64,000 bases of DNA from Gluconacetobacter takamatsuzukensis (GCF_014174275.1 NZ_JABEQK010000005.1:186001-250000), one strand, 5' to 3'; positions 42,763 to 51,734 are shown, numbered from the stretch's first letter. Program-made: numbers and translations. The notes: generated by a model from the letters alone, not told the origin.

Positions 42763-43089
42763 ATGGCCCAGCCTAATCTCGGCACCAAGCGCGTCTGTGT
42801 CTCCTGCGGCGCCCGTTTCTACGACCTGGGCAAGAGCCCGGCCGTCTGCCCCAAATGCGGCACCGAGCAGCCGGCGGATGTGCCCCGCCTGCGCCGCACC
42901 CCCGCCGACGCCGCCCCGGAGAGCCCGAAAACGGCCCAGGATGGCGACATCGACACCGCCGTCGACCTGGATACCGACGACGAGGCCGATGACGACGTGA
43001 TGGAAGATACGTCGGACCTCGACGACGATGACGATGAGATCAGCGCCGACATCGATGTGAGCACCGACTCCGACGAGCACGACAACTGA
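42763..43089 (+). CDS. FYDLN acid domain protein (TIGR02300 family)
   Basis: A 108-residue protein typical of Alphaproteobacteria. The N-terminus has a zinc-ribbon-like set, Cys12/Cys15 and Cys29/Cys32, framing the name motif: RVCVSCGARFYDLGKSP and then CPKCGTEQP. The C-terminal 60 residues are strongly acidic (DDEADDDVMEDTSDLDDDDD). The family's function is unknown. It is divergent from aroA and followed by a hairpin. Confidence 0.92.
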   Translation: MAQPNLGTKRVCVSCGARFYDLGKSPAVCPKCGTEQPADVPRLRRTPADAAPESPKTAQDGDIDTAVDLDTDDEADDDVMEDTSDLDDDDDEISADIDVSTDSDEHDN

Positions 43090-43093
43090 TTGC

Positions 43094-43121
43094 TTCTCCC
43101 CGGCCCTCGGGCCGGGGAGAA
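43094..43121. terminator. Hairpin between convergent FYDLN and folB genes
   Basis: TTCTCCCCGGCCC (43094-43106) pairs perfectly with GGGCCGGGGAGAA (43109-43121), leaving a CTCG-type turn. The stem is symmetric and sits between convergent genes, so it may stop both transcripts. No T-run of more than three is seen on the plus strand. Confidence 0.65.
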
Positions 43122-43164
43122 CCCGTCTTCAGCCGGCTTTCTTCCGTCGGCTTTCAGCCGGCCG

Positions 43165-43563
43165 TCAATCGGCGCGCCAGCGTTCGATCTCGACCCCCAC
43201 GGCGTCGAGATCGTCGAAGATGTCCGGCTTTTCCACCCGCACCCGCACCACCTGCACCCGCTCGTCGGCCAGCACGCCGACGGCGATTCGCTCGGCCAGG
43301 GTTTCGACCAGCCGCACATGGCCCTCGGCGATGATCCGCCGCACCATCAGCACGATCCGCTCGTACGACACGGTGCGGCTGAGATCGTCGCGGCCGACGG
43401 TCAGCCCCGGCTCGTCCGGCACGCCGAACGAGATATTGACCCGCACGCGCTGGGTCACGCCCTGTTCGTGGGGGTAGATCCCGATATTGGCCTGAAGCAC
43501 CATGTCCTTCAGGAACACGCGGCGCAGCGGCGGCTGGACCGGCCAGGCGGCGAAAATGGACAT
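43165..43563 (-). CDS. folB: Dihydroneopterin aldolase
   Basis: A 132-residue enzyme of the folate pathway that cleaves dihydroneopterin. ATG 43563 has AGAGG about 9 nt upstream. Family features: VFLKDMVLQANIGIYPHEQG, QRVRVNISFGVP, LSRTVSYERIVLMVRRIIAE, HVRLVETLAERIA with the conserved Glu, and VRVRVEKPDIFDDLDAVGVE in the last strand. It lies 20 bp after a pteridine-reductase-like SDR gene on the same strand. Confidence 0.95.
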   Translation of the reverse strand: MSIFAAWPVQPPLRRVFLKDMVLQANIGIYPHEQGVTQRVRVNISFGVPDEPGLTVGRDDLSRTVSYERIVLMVRRIIAEGHVRLVETLAERIAVGVLADERVQVVRVRVEKPDIFDDLDAVGVEIERWRAD

Positions 43564-43583
43564 CGAACGGCCTCTTGTTCTGG

Positions 43584-44375
43584 TTATTCTTCCGGCGTGT
43601 GGCCGGCCGGGTGCGCCGGCGACCATTGCAGGTGCTGTCCGCCATCCAGCGCCAGCATCTGCCCCGTGACCGAGGGCAGGCACAGCAGCGACAACGCGGC
43701 CCGCGCCACTTCGTCGGGGCAGGTCCCGCGCCCCATCGGCACCGACGCGCATTGCCGCGCGAACTGCTCGGCACTCTGGCGCGGGCTGGGCAGGGCCGGA
43801 CCGGGGCCGATGGCGTTGACGCGGATGCGGCGGGGGGCCAGCGCCAGCGCCAGGGTGCGCGTCAGCGTCCACAGGGCGGACTTCGACACCGTGTAGCTGA
43901 TGAAATGCGGCGTGAGCGACCACACCCGCTCGTCGAGCATGTTCAGCACCATGGCCTCGGCCCCCTCGGGCACCTGCCGGGCGAAGGCCTGGGTCAGCAC
44001 GAAGGGCGCGCGCAGATTGGGCTCCAGATGCGCATCCCAGCCGGCGCGGGTGGCGTCGAACCATTCGTCGCGGTCGAAGGTGCTGGCATTGTTCACCAGC
44101 ACGCCCAGCGGCCCCAGTTCCGCCCGCACCCGGTCGATCAGCGGCGTGACCTCTGATTCACAGGCCAGGTCGGCGCGCAGCATGCAGGCGCGCTGCCCAC
44201 GCGCCACGATCTCCCCGACCGTCTGCCGGGCTTCTTCCTCGCCCGAGCGGTAATGGATGGCCACGGCAAAGCCCGCATCGGCCAGCGCCAGCGCAATCGC
44301 CCGCCCCAGCCGCACGGCCCCCCCGGTCACGAAAGCCACCCGGGGAATCGCCTCAGAAACCGGCCACATCGTCAT
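43584..44375 (-). CDS. SDR oxidoreductase resembling pteridine reductase/FolM
   Basis: A 263-residue short-chain dehydrogenase from ATG 44375; ATG 44369 is equally possible and has GGGGGG seven nt upstream. The nucleotide loop is VTGGAVRLGRAIALALA, the TGx3RxG form typical of PTR1/FolM pteridine reductases, followed by IHYRSGEEEA, which suits NADPH. It has NNAS, catalytic SYTVSKSALW (Tyr-x3-Lys) and NAIGPGPAL. Its position just upstream of folB supports dihydromonapterin or dihydrofolate reduction. Substrate remains inferred. Confidence 0.82.
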   Translation of the reverse strand: MTMWPVSEAIPRVAFVTGGAVRLGRAIALALADAGFAVAIHYRSGEEEARQTVGEIVARGQRACMLRADLACESEVTPLIDRVRAELGPLGVLVNNASTFDRDEWFDATRAGWDAHLEPNLRAPFVLTQAFARQVPEGAEAMVLNMLDERVWSLTPHFISYTVSKSALWTLTRTLALALAPRRIRVNAIGPGPALPSPRQSAEQFARQCASVPMGRGTCPDEVARAALSLLCLPSVTGQMLALDGGQHLQWSPAHPAGHTPEE

Positions 44376-44412
44376 TCCCCCCACTTCTCATCCCCCACTC
44401 CCCCCGGTTTCC

Positions 44413-44576
44413 AAAATCTGTTCGGAAACGTGGGCTGGTGAGCGAGAGCGGCCCACAGGGCCGCGCCCGGCGTGTGTCCGCGAGCCTCAGCGCGGAGCGG
44501 CCTATATGGTCGTGAGCACCGGAGCACAGCGGACGCGCGTCGGATCGCCACCAGCGCACGTTTACGAACAGATTTT
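44413..44576 (-). repeat. Family A palindromic repeat overlapping the end of recR
   Basis: A 164-bp element with 28-bp outer inverted repeats, 26 of 28 matching (44413-44440 and 44549-44576). The gene-side arm on the minus strand begins AAAATCTGTTCGTAAACGTG and includes the last five codons of recR (Lys-Ile-Cys-Ser-stop). The far arm repeats it as AAAATCTGTTCGGAAACGTG. The core GGTGCTCACGACCATATAGG corresponds to that of the yqgE copy. Confidence 0.85.
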
Positions 44577-45158
44577 TCGGGCGGTCAGGGCGGCGGCGAG
44601 GGTACCGTCATCCAGCACGTCCAGGGCGCCGCCCATCGGCACGCCCTGCCCGACGCGGCTGACCGGCACGTCGAAACCCGCCAGACGGTCCTGCAACCAG
44701 TGGGTCGTCGCCGCGCCCTCGACCGTTGCCCCCAGCGCCAGGATCACCTCGCGCACGCCGCCCTCGTCCAGCCGCGCCAGCAGCGGCGCCAGGTTCAAAT
44801 CGTCGGGGCCGGTGCCGGCCAGGGCCGACAGCGTGCCGCCCAGGACCTGGTAGACGCCGCGATGCACGCCCGCGCGCTCCAGCGCCCACAGGTCGCCCAC
44901 CGTTTCCACCACGCAGACCAAGCCGCGGTCGCGCGCCGGGTCGGTGCAGATGGTGCATGGATCGCGCGTGTCCAGATTGCCGCAGCTGGAACAGGTGCGC
45001 ACCGAGCGCGCCGCCTGTTCCATCGCGTGGGCCAGCGGGAGCATGCGCGTCTGCGGCTGGCGCAGCAGCGCCAGCGCCGCCCGCCGGGCCGAGCGCGGGC
45101 CCAGTCCCGGCAGACGCGCCAGCAGCGCGATCAGCCGGTCGATATCGGCGCCACCCAT
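44562..45158 (-). CDS. recR: Recombination mediator protein RecR
   Basis: A 198-residue protein that works with RecF/RecO in loading RecA. It has an N-terminal helix-hairpin-helix (LLARLPGLGPRSARRAALAL), a C4 zinc finger with Cys56, Cys59, Cys68 and Cys71 (TCSSCGNLDTRDPCTIC), and a Toprim domain (VCVVETVGDLWALE, LGGTLSALAGTGPDDLN, EVILALGATVEGAATTHWL). Its last residues KICS and stop codon lie within the inverted-repeat arm of a family A element, so the C-terminus may have been reshaped by it. Order dnaX-ybaB-recR is classic. Confidence 0.97.
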   Translation of the reverse strand: MGGADIDRLIALLARLPGLGPRSARRAALALLRQPQTRMLPLAHAMEQAARSVRTCSSCGNLDTRDPCTICTDPARDRGLVCVVETVGDLWALERAGVHRGVYQVLGGTLSALAGTGPDDLNLAPLLARLDEGGVREVILALGATVEGAATTHWLQDRLAGFDVPVSRVGQGVPMGGALDVLDDGTLAAALTARKICS

Positions 45159-45183
45159 GCGTCCGCGCGATCCGTTCCGGTGC

Positions 45184-45507
45184 TCAGAAAGGCAGTTTCA
45201 GGCCTGCCGGCAGGTTGAGGCCGCCCGTGACCTTCTTCATTTCCTCGGACGCGCGCTCGTCCAGCAGCTTGCGCGCGTCGGCGCAGGCGGCGACGATCAG
45301 GTCCTGCAACATTTCCATCTCGTTCGGGTCGGCCAGCTTGGGGTCGACCTTGATGGCCTTCATGTCGCCCTTGCCATTCAGCGTCACCTGCACCATGCCG
45401 GCGCCGGCACTGCCCTCGATCGTCATGCCTTCCAGCTTGGACTGCATTTCTTCCATGCGGGCCTGCATCTGGGTGGCCTGCTTCATCAGCCCGGCAAGAT
45501 TCTTCAT
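45184..45507 (-). CDS. ybaB: YbaB/EbfC family nucleoid-associated protein
   Basis: A 107-residue dimeric DNA-binding protein. ATG 45507 has AAGGAGAG about 8 nt upstream. Typical features: [20 protein letters not shown] coiled N-terminus, [40 protein letters not shown] and the C-terminal [20 protein letters not shown]. It starts 13 bp after the dnaX stop codon and ends 25 bp before recR. Confidence 0.95.
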   Translation of the reverse strand: MKNLAGLMKQATQMQARMEEMQSKLEGMTIEGSAGAGMVQVTLNGKGDMKAIKVDPKLADPNEMEMLQDLIVAACADARKLLDERASEEMKKVTGGLNLPAGLKLPF

Positions 45508-45520
45508 CGACTGTCTCTCC

Positions 45521-47578
45521 TTACCTTTCGTCGCCCGCGTCCAGATCGTCCTCGTCCACCAGTTCGGCATCGAGCGGGGCGAATTCCAGATCCGGCGCGA
45601 GCGTGACGGATGCCGCCTCTTCGGGCGGCAGCCCGTAATCGTCAAGCGAATGATCCGTCACCGCCCCGAGGACGGCATCGGGAAACCGCGCGAAGATCGC
45701 GCGGACCAGCGGGTGGCTCTCGGCCGAGGCCCGCTGGAACTGGATGATCTCGGCACCCTGTTCCGCCAGGGTGGGCTGCCCGTCCTCGGTCGAGGACCGG
45801 ACCTCCCATTCCTGTCCGGTTTCGCGGCGCAGCAGGGTTTCCAGCCGGCGGGCCAGCCCCGGCAGGCCCGCGCGCTGCACCCGGATATCGATGCGCGGCG
45901 GCGCGAAGGCGACCAGATGGGTGGAATGGCGCAGATGCCCGTGCAGCATGGCATCGCGACCGGACACGAAGGCCACGACCGCGCGCCATGTCGTCAGCGC
46001 GGGCGGGGTATCGTCCTCCGGCACCGGCTCCGCCGCCGGCGCGTCCGTGGGTTCCGGCGCCGTGTCGGCAACCGATTCGGCCGCGAGTTCCACGACGGGC
46101 TCGGCCGCCGGATCGGCGAGGCGCACGCCGCCATTGGCCACCATCCGCAACCCGCCATGGGCCATCACCTGCCCGCCGCCCGGCCGCCCGGCGGCGACCA
46201 GCCCGGTGGCCGAGGGCCCGGGCCCACCGGCCATGGCGCCCGGCCCGCCATCGGGCGCCCCGCCGCGTGCCGCCGGGCCGGCAGAGACAGCCGCCCCGCC
46301 CTCGGTCAGGCGGCGCACCAGGTCGCCGGGCGGCGGCAGGTCGGCCACGTAGCACAGGCGGATCAGCACCATTTCGGCCGCCTGGCGCCGGTCGGCGGCC
46401 ATTTCGACCTCCGACAGGCCCTTCAGCAGCATCTGCCACGTCCGCCCCAGCACCGGCACCGACAGGCGGTCGGCCAGTGCGCCGCCCCGCTCGCGCTCGG
46501 CTTCCGGCAGGTCGGCGGCCTGGCGCAGCGCCGGCACGGCCTTGAGGCGCGAGACGGTGTGAATCAGTTCCAGCAGGTCGCCCAGCATCACGCCCAGGTC
46601 GGCGCCGCGGGCATGGGCCTCGTCGGTGATGGTCAGCGCCCGGTCCGGCTGGCCGGACAGCACGGCTTCCAGCAGGTCGAACACCCGGCCGCGATCGGCC
46701 AGCCCCAGCATGTCCGCAACACGTTCGGCGCCGATGGGGCCGCCATCGGCCTCGGCCCCGCCCTGGGCGATCGCCTGGTCCAGCAGCGACAGCCCGTCGC
46801 GCACCGAGCCGTCGGCGGCGCGGGCGATCAGGGCCAGCGCGTCGGGCGTGCAGTCCGCGCCCTCGGCATGGGCGATGCGGCCGAAATGGGCCGCCAGTTC
46901 GGCCTGCGGCACACGGCGCAGGTCGAATCGCTGACAGCGCGACAGCACCGTGACCGGCACCTTGCGCAGTTCGGTGGTGGCGAAGACGAACGTGACCTGG
47001 GCCGGCGGTTCCTCCAGCGTCTTGAGCAACGCGTTGAACGCGTTGCGCGAGAGCATGTGGACTTCGTCGATGATGAAGACCTTCATCCGCCCCTGCATGG
47101 GGCGGAAGCGCGTGGCCTCGATGATCTCGCGCACATCGTCGACGCCAGTGCGCGAGGCCGCGTCCATTTCCAGCACGTCGGGGTGGCGGTCGGCCAGGAT
47201 CGCCACGCAATTGGCGCACACCCCGCACGGGTCGGCGGTGGGCCCGCCCTTGCCGTCCGGCCCCACGCAGTTCAGCGCCCGGGCGATGATGCGCGCGGTG
47301 GTCGTCTTGCCCACCCCGCGCACGCCCGTCAGCATGAAGGCATGGGCCACCCGCCCCAGCGCGAAGGCATTGCGCAGGATGCGGACGGTGGAATCCTGGC
47401 CGATCAGGTCGTCGAGGGTGGTCGGGCGATATTTGCGGGCCAGCACGCGATAGGGGCCCTGCGCGGGCACCGGGGCCGTGGCGAGTGCCGGGGCATCGCC
47501 GAACAGGCCCATGCCCGAATCGGGGGGAAGCGGCAGGTCCGGGTCGCCGGAAAAATCCTGGTCCGAGGACACGGTCAT
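45521..47578 (-). CDS. dnaX: DNA polymerase III subunits gamma/tau
   Basis: A 685-residue clamp-loader ATPase and replisome organiser. From ATG 47578, a short disordered N-terminus precedes the AAA+ core: [20 protein letters not shown], Walker [21 protein letters not shown], a zinc module (CGVCANC preceded by DPC), Walker [12 protein letters not shown], and sensor region [20 protein letters not shown]. Domain III follows (about 240-360). A Gly/Ala/Pro-rich linker (about 395-490) leads to the tau tail that would contact DnaB and the polymerase. I saw no obvious slippery heptamer for a gamma form. The frame extends upstream across the SRP RNA, so a longer start is rejected. Confidence 0.96.
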   Translation of the reverse strand: MTVSSDQDFSGDPDLPLPPDSGMGLFGDAPALATAPVPAQGPYRVLARKYRPTTLDDLIGQDSTVRILRNAFALGRVAHAFMLTGVRGVGKTTTARIIARALNCVGPDGKGGPTADPCGVCANCVAILADRHPDVLEMDAASRTGVDDVREIIEATRFRPMQGRMKVFIIDEVHMLSRNAFNALLKTLEEPPAQVTFVFATTELRKVPVTVLSRCQRFDLRRVPQAELAAHFGRIAHAEGADCTPDALALIARAADGSVRDGLSLLDQAIAQGGAEADGGPIGAERVADMLGLADRGRVFDLLEAVLSGQPDRALTITDEAHARGADLGVMLGDLLELIHTVSRLKAVPALRQAADLPEAERERGGALADRLSVPVLGRTWQMLLKGLSEVEMAADRRQAAEMVLIRLCYVADLPPPGDLVRRLTEGGAAVSAGPAARGGAPDGGPGAMAGGPGPSATGLVAAGRPGGGQVMAHGGLRMVANGGVRLADPAAEPVVELAAESVADTAPEPTDAPAAEPVPEDDTPPALTTWRAVVAFVSGRDAMLHGHLRHSTHLVAFAPPRIDIRVQRAGLPGLARRLETLLRRETGQEWEVRSSTEDGQPTLAEQGAEIIQFQRASAESHPLVRAIFARFPDAVLGAVTDHSLDDYGLPPEEAASVTLAPDLEFAPLDAELVDEDDLDAGDER

Positions 47579-47643
47579 CACGATTTCCGGAAGGGGCGCT
47601 GCACCGCACCCGGGGCGGCGGCGTCTTCGAGACCATAAATCCC

Positions 47644-47750
47644 GGGGTGGGAGACCGAACAGACGACCCGGGCGAAACTCACTGCGGCTGCTTCCTTCCG
47701 GACCTGACCGGGTTGGCAAGGCGCCCGTCCGTTGCCGGTCTCCCACCCCC
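47644..47750 (-). ncRNA. ffs: Signal recognition particle RNA, bacterial small type (4.5S)
   Basis: On the minus strand the sequence has the SRP RNA signature GGTCAGGTCCGGAAGGAAGC AGCC, read continuously across 47711-47688, which forms the conserved Ffh-binding internal loops and GGAA-type apical loop. Flanking strands GGGTGGGAGACCGGC (near 47750) and GTTCGGTCTCCCACCCC (near 47644) pair to close the hairpin. Length about 107 nt fits the Alphaproteobacterial form. Position directly upstream of dnaX is the usual one. Ends are estimated from the base-paired stem to within a few nt. Confidence 0.93.
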
Positions 47751-47926
47751 TTCTTAGCACGCAAACCGGTATCGGATACAAGGGGGCGAATGGGCCGCCA
47801 TGCCGTCTTCGCCGGTTCGCAAGCGCCTCTCGCGGATTATAATTCCGGTAAATTACTGATTTCATTATCGTCCCATCCGTGTCCAAAATCCCTGGACCGA
47901 GAGACGGACACACAGGAACGCGACCC

Positions 47927-48880
47927 ATGCCCCCTGCCCCACCCGATCCCGAACCCGCCGACGGCAATTTCTACACCGGCAGCCCGATCGACCGCGCGGC
48001 GCAGGATCGCACGGATACCGACCGAATCGCGCGCTACCTGGCCGATGGCGACACGCTTCTGATCCCCTGCTGGCGCGGCCGGCACCTGATCGTGCAGGCG
48101 GACGAAAGCGCGGCCCGCGTCGAACTGCCGACGCTGCGCACGATGCGGCCGGCGCCGGGGCTGCCCGAGCCGGAGCAATGGGTGTTTCTGGGCTATCTGG
48201 AGGGGCGCCCGCTGTTTGCGCTCGACCTTGGCCCGGTGGAACAGTCGGAGGGGCTGTTTCCCGAGGCGCGGGGCACGTTCCGCGAACTGCGCCCGCTGGC
48301 GGGGCTGCTGCCGCCCGGCGATGCGGCGATTCTGGCGCAGGCGCGCGGCATGGTGAACTGGCGGGCGCAGAGCCGGTTCTGCGGCGTGTGCGGCGCACCG
48401 AACCAGCCGGACCAGGCGGGGCATCGGCAGGTCTGCACCGCCGATTCCGCGCATGTGCATTTTCCGCGCACCGATCCGGTCGTGATCATGCTCGTCCGGC
48501 GCGGCGCGCGCGTCCTGCTGGCGCGCGGCACTCGCTTCGGCCCCGAAAGCCGCACCTTCTCGGCCCTGGCCGGCTTCGTGGAGCCCGGCGAGACGCCCGA
48601 GGAAGCGGTGGCGCGCGAGGTGTGGGAGGTGTGGGAGGAAGCGGGCATCCGCGTGCGCGCCATCCGCTACCATTCCGCCCAGCCCTGGCCCTTTCCGGGC
48701 GCGCTGATGCTGGCCTTTACCGCCGAGACCGAGGACGAAACCCTGTGTCTGGACCCGGGGGAAATCGCCGAGGCGCGGTGGCTGACGCGCGATGAGGTGC
48801 GCAGCCCCGAGGGCTTTACGTTACCGGCGCCGACGACGATTGCGCGGCGGATGATCGAGGACTGGTTGAAGGAAGGGTAG
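47927..48880 (+). CDS. nudC: NADH pyrophosphatase NudC-like protein with altered Nudix box
   Basis: A 317-residue Nudix protein. NudC cleaves NAD(H) and removes NAD caps from RNA. ATG 47927 has AGGA about 10 nt upstream. The N-terminal domain (1-140) is followed by a zinc region with Cys152, Cys155 and Cys170, but the expected fourth Cys is missing (CTADSAHVHFPR), where Ala175 or His176 stands. The Nudix box reads GFVEPGETPEEAVAREVWEV then WEEAGI: three extra residues (Glu-Val-Trp) between the RE and EE elements compared with GX5EX7REUXEEXGU. They come from a perfect 9-bp tandem duplication (48617-48634). The NudC motif survives as AQPWPFPGALM. Activity is therefore uncertain. Confidence 0.88.
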   Translation: MPPAPPDPEPADGNFYTGSPIDRAAQDRTDTDRIARYLADGDTLLIPCWRGRHLIVQADESAARVELPTLRTMRPAPGLPEPEQWVFLGYLEGRPLFALDLGPVEQSEGLFPEARGTFRELRPLAGLLPPGDAAILAQARGMVNWRAQSRFCGVCGAPNQPDQAGHRQVCTADSAHVHFPRTDPVVIMLVRRGARVLLARGTRFGPESRTFSALAGFVEPGETPEEAVAREVWEVWEEAGIRVRAIRYHSAQPWPFPGALMLAFTAETEDETLCLDPGEIAEARWLTRDEVRSPEGFTLPAPTTIARRMIEDWLKEG

Positions 48881-48886
48881 GTCTTC

Positions 48887-50695
48887 CTACTCCCCGACAG
48901 CCGCCCCGCCGGGGTGCCGCCGGTCGAACCCGCCGAAATAGCGCGCCATCCCCACATGCCGCCCGCCCAGGCGCGGCGACCCGACCAGGATGCCCTCGGC
49001 CACGCCCCACGGCGCATGCGGCGCGAATTTGTAGCCTTCCTGCTCCAGCGTCCGGGCGACGGCTTCGGTCAGGGCGCCCTGCTCGATCTCGACCGGTTCG
49101 GGCTGCCATTGCTCGTGGATGCGCGGCAGGTCCACTGCCTGCTGGATATCCAGCCCGTAATCGACCACGCCCAGGATCGTGGACAGGACGATGGTGGGAA
49201 TGCGCGACCCGCCGGGGCTGCCGATCACCATCACCGGCTTGCCGTTGCGCGACAGGATGGTGGGCGACATCGACGACAGCGGCGTCTTGCCCGGTGCGAT
49301 GGCGTTGGCGGCGCTGCCGACGATGCCGAACATGTTGGGCACGCCGGGGCGGGACGAGAAATCGTCCATCTCGTCATTCAGGAAGATGCCGGTATGGCCG
49401 CCGATCACCTTCGCACCGAACCAGCCGTTCAGCGTGTAGGTCACGGAAATCGCCATGCCCCTGTCGTCGGCGACCGAGAACTGGGTGGTCTCGTGCTTCT
49501 CGGGCTCGATCTGGCCGGGCTTGAGCGAGGCCGAGGGCACCGCGCGATCGGTGGGGATCGCGGCCCGCACCTGGCGCGCGTAGCTGGGGTCGACCAGATG
49601 CGTCACCGGATTCTGCACGAAGGCCGGGTCGCCCAGATCCTGCCGGTCGGCATAGGCACGGCGCATCGCCTCGACCTCGCGCTGCACCGCGGGGGCGGTG
49701 TGCAGGCCCAGCTTGTGCATGTCGTAGCCCGAGAGGATGGTCAGCATCTCGCACAGCGCCACGCCGCCGCCGCTGGGCGGCGGGGCGGTATCGACCTGAT
49801 AGCCGCGATAGGAGCAGGTGAGCGTCGGCAGCACGCGGGGGGTGTAGCGGCGGAAATCCTCGGACTGGAGAATGCCGCCCCCGACCTTGCTGGCCTGGAC
49901 GATGGCATCGGCGATCGGCCCGCGATAGAAGGCCGCCGCGCCGCTGCGCGCGATCAGCGACAGGCTGTCGGCCAGGTCGGCCTGCACCAGGCGGTCGCCC
50001 ACCTGCAACGGCGTGCCGTCGGGCCGCAGGAAGATCCGCCGTGCCTCGGGGTCGCGGGCGAAATCGGCGGTGGAGGTGTTGAGCAGTTGCACGTCGCCTT
50101 CGGCGAGGATGAACCCGTCCCGCGCCAGGGCGATGGCGGGCGCCATGACCTGCTGGCGCGTCATGTGGCCCCAGCGGCGCAGGATCATGTCCATGCCGGC
50201 CACCGTTCCCGGCACCGCGACGGCCTTCCAGCCCACGATCGACAGGTTGGGGATCACCGTGCCCTTGGCGTCCTGGTACATGGTCTCGGTCGCGGCCAGG
50301 GGCGCGTGCTCGCGGAAATCGATGAAGACCGCATGCCCGTCGGGGGCGCGCAGGGTCATGAACCCGCCGCCGCCGATATTGCCCGCCGCCGGATAGACGA
50401 CCGCCAGCGCATAGGCCACCGCCACCGCCGCATCGGCCGCATTGCCGCCCTGGGCCAGGATATGCGCCCCGACTTCCGACGCCAGATGCTGGGCCGACAC
50501 GACCATGCCGTGCACCCCTTCCGCCGGGGCCAGCGGCGGCAGGGCTGCCTGCGTCTGGCCGAAGGTTAGCACATCGCCCTGCACCGCAGGCACGGCCCCG
50601 GCCGGCAATGCGCCGAGCGGCGTTGCCAGCCCCGCCAGCATCGACCCTGCCAGCATGAGGGACGCACAGCGGAATCGCAGCAGGGAGAAGCGCAT
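48887..50695 (-). CDS. ggt: Gamma-glutamyltransferase
   Basis: A 602-residue periplasmic N-terminal-nucleophile enzyme that hydrolyses or transfers gamma-glutamyl groups, e.g. from glutathione. A signal peptide (LMLAGSMLAGLATPLGALPAGA) is followed by the large subunit with GGNAADAAVAVAYALAVVYP, NIGGGGFM and DFREHAPLAAT. Autoprocessing should occur before Thr403 in KHETTQFSVAD, giving the small subunit with VTYTLNGWFGAKV, NDEMDDFSSRPGVPN and PLSSMSPTI, GSPGGSRIPT. AAAGG lies about 8 nt before the ATG. It is convergent with nudC (6 bp apart). Confidence 0.97.
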   Translation of the reverse strand: MRFSLLRFRCASLMLAGSMLAGLATPLGALPAGAVPAVQGDVLTFGQTQAALPPLAPAEGVHGMVVSAQHLASEVGAHILAQGGNAADAAVAVAYALAVVYPAAGNIGGGGFMTLRAPDGHAVFIDFREHAPLAATETMYQDAKGTVIPNLSIVGWKAVAVPGTVAGMDMILRRWGHMTRQQVMAPAIALARDGFILAEGDVQLLNTSTADFARDPEARRIFLRPDGTPLQVGDRLVQADLADSLSLIARSGAAAFYRGPIADAIVQASKVGGGILQSEDFRRYTPRVLPTLTCSYRGYQVDTAPPPSGGGVALCEMLTILSGYDMHKLGLHTAPAVQREVEAMRRAYADRQDLGDPAFVQNPVTHLVDPSYARQVRAAIPTDRAVPSASLKPGQIEPEKHETTQFSVADDRGMAISVTYTLNGWFGAKVIGGHTGIFLNDEMDDFSSRPGVPNMFGIVGSAANAIAPGKTPLSSMSPTILSRNGKPVMVIGSPGGSRIPTIVLSTILGVVDYGLDIQQAVDLPRIHEQWQPEPVEIEQGALTEAVARTLEQEGYKFAPHAPWGVAEGILVGSPRLGGRHVGMARYFGGFDRRHPGGAAVGE

Positions 50696-50766
50696 TACGA
50701 ACCTTTCAACGAGAGGGGAATTCCGTCATCGGCACCCGGCTGGCGGGCAGAGGCGTGCCCGGCGCG

Positions 50767-51576
50767 TTAGGCCGTGACGGCATAAGGCGGGTGGTTCAGG
50801 CCGGCGGGCGACAGGGTGAAGACCTCGCACCCGTCCTCGGTCACGCCCAGCATATGTTCGAACTGGGCCGAAAGCGAGCGGTCGCGCGTGACCGCCGTCC
50901 AGCCGTCGTCGAGCACCTTCACGTCCGGCCGGCCGCCATTGAGCATCGGCTCGATGGTGAAGAACATGCCCGGGCGCAGCACCAGCCCCTGGCCGGGGCG
51001 GCCGTAATGCAGCACGTTCGGCGCGGCGTGGAACGTGCGGCCGATGCCGTGGCCGCAGAAATCGCGCACTACCGAGAAACGGTGCGATTCCGCGAATTCC
51101 TGGATCGCGTAGCCGATATCGCCCAGCGTGTTGCCCGGGCGCACCTGGGCGATGCCCAGCATCAGCGCCTCGTACGTCGCCTCGATCAGCTTCTCGGCTT
51201 TGCGGGGGATCGCGCCGACCGTGTACATGCGGCTGGTATCGCCGAACCAGCCGTCGAGGATCACGGTCACGTCGATGTTCAGGATATCGCCGTCCTGCAA
51301 CTGCCGGTCGCCCGGAATGCCGTGGCACACGACATGGTTGAGCGAGATGCAGCTGGATTTCGGATAGCCGCGATAGCCCAGCGTCGCCGGCGTGGCGCCG
51401 TGCGCGATCATGAATTCATGAATCACGCGGTCCAGTTCCCCGGTCGTCACACCCGCGCGAACATGCGGCACGATCATGTCCAGCGTACGCGCCGCCAACT
51501 GTCCCGCCGCGCGCATGCCGGCAAAATCCTCGGGCGTATGCAGGATCACGCGCCGCGCGTCCGTATCACCATCCAT
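50767..51576 (-). CDS. map: Methionine aminopeptidase, type I
   Basis: A 269-residue dimetal enzyme that removes N-terminal Met. ATG 51576 has GAGGGGGC about 8 nt upstream. Metal ligands of the pita-bread fold are visible: Asp in LNIDVTVILDGWFGDTSRMY (two), His in GHGIGRTFH, Glu in FTIEPML, and Glu in SAQFEHMLGVTEDG. The substrate-gating segment NHVVCHGIPGD is intact. It lies upstream of ggt on the same strand (71 bp apart). Confidence 0.97.
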   Translation of the reverse strand: MDGDTDARRVILHTPEDFAGMRAAGQLAARTLDMIVPHVRAGVTTGELDRVIHEFMIAHGATPATLGYRGYPKSSCISLNHVVCHGIPGDRQLQDGDILNIDVTVILDGWFGDTSRMYTVGAIPRKAEKLIEATYEALMLGIAQVRPGNTLGDIGYAIQEFAESHRFSVVRDFCGHGIGRTFHAAPNVLHYGRPGQGLVLRPGMFFTIEPMLNGGRPDVKVLDDGWTAVTRDRSLSAQFEHMLGVTEDGCEVFTLSPAGLNHPPYAVTA

Positions 51577-51734
51577 AACGATGCCCCCTCGCTTGTTCAT
51601 CCGCCGCAGAACGGCACCCTCGATCCAAAGGGGATAAATGCGCGGGACGGCGCCTCAAGGCAAGGGCGACGCGCCCGCCGGATCGTCGCCGAGCGCATCG
51701 ACAATCGGGCGGCAATCAGGCTCGCGGATTCTGT

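Noticed and set aside
44726-47638. Plus-strand open frame opposite dnaX and recR
   Set aside because: Same reason: dnaX, ybaB and recR carry full family motifs on the minus strand, and the opposite frame has none.
45521-47764. Longer DnaX starting at about 47764
   Set aside because: The extra 62 residues would be translated from the SRP RNA gene; the ATG at 47578 gives a normal N-terminus.
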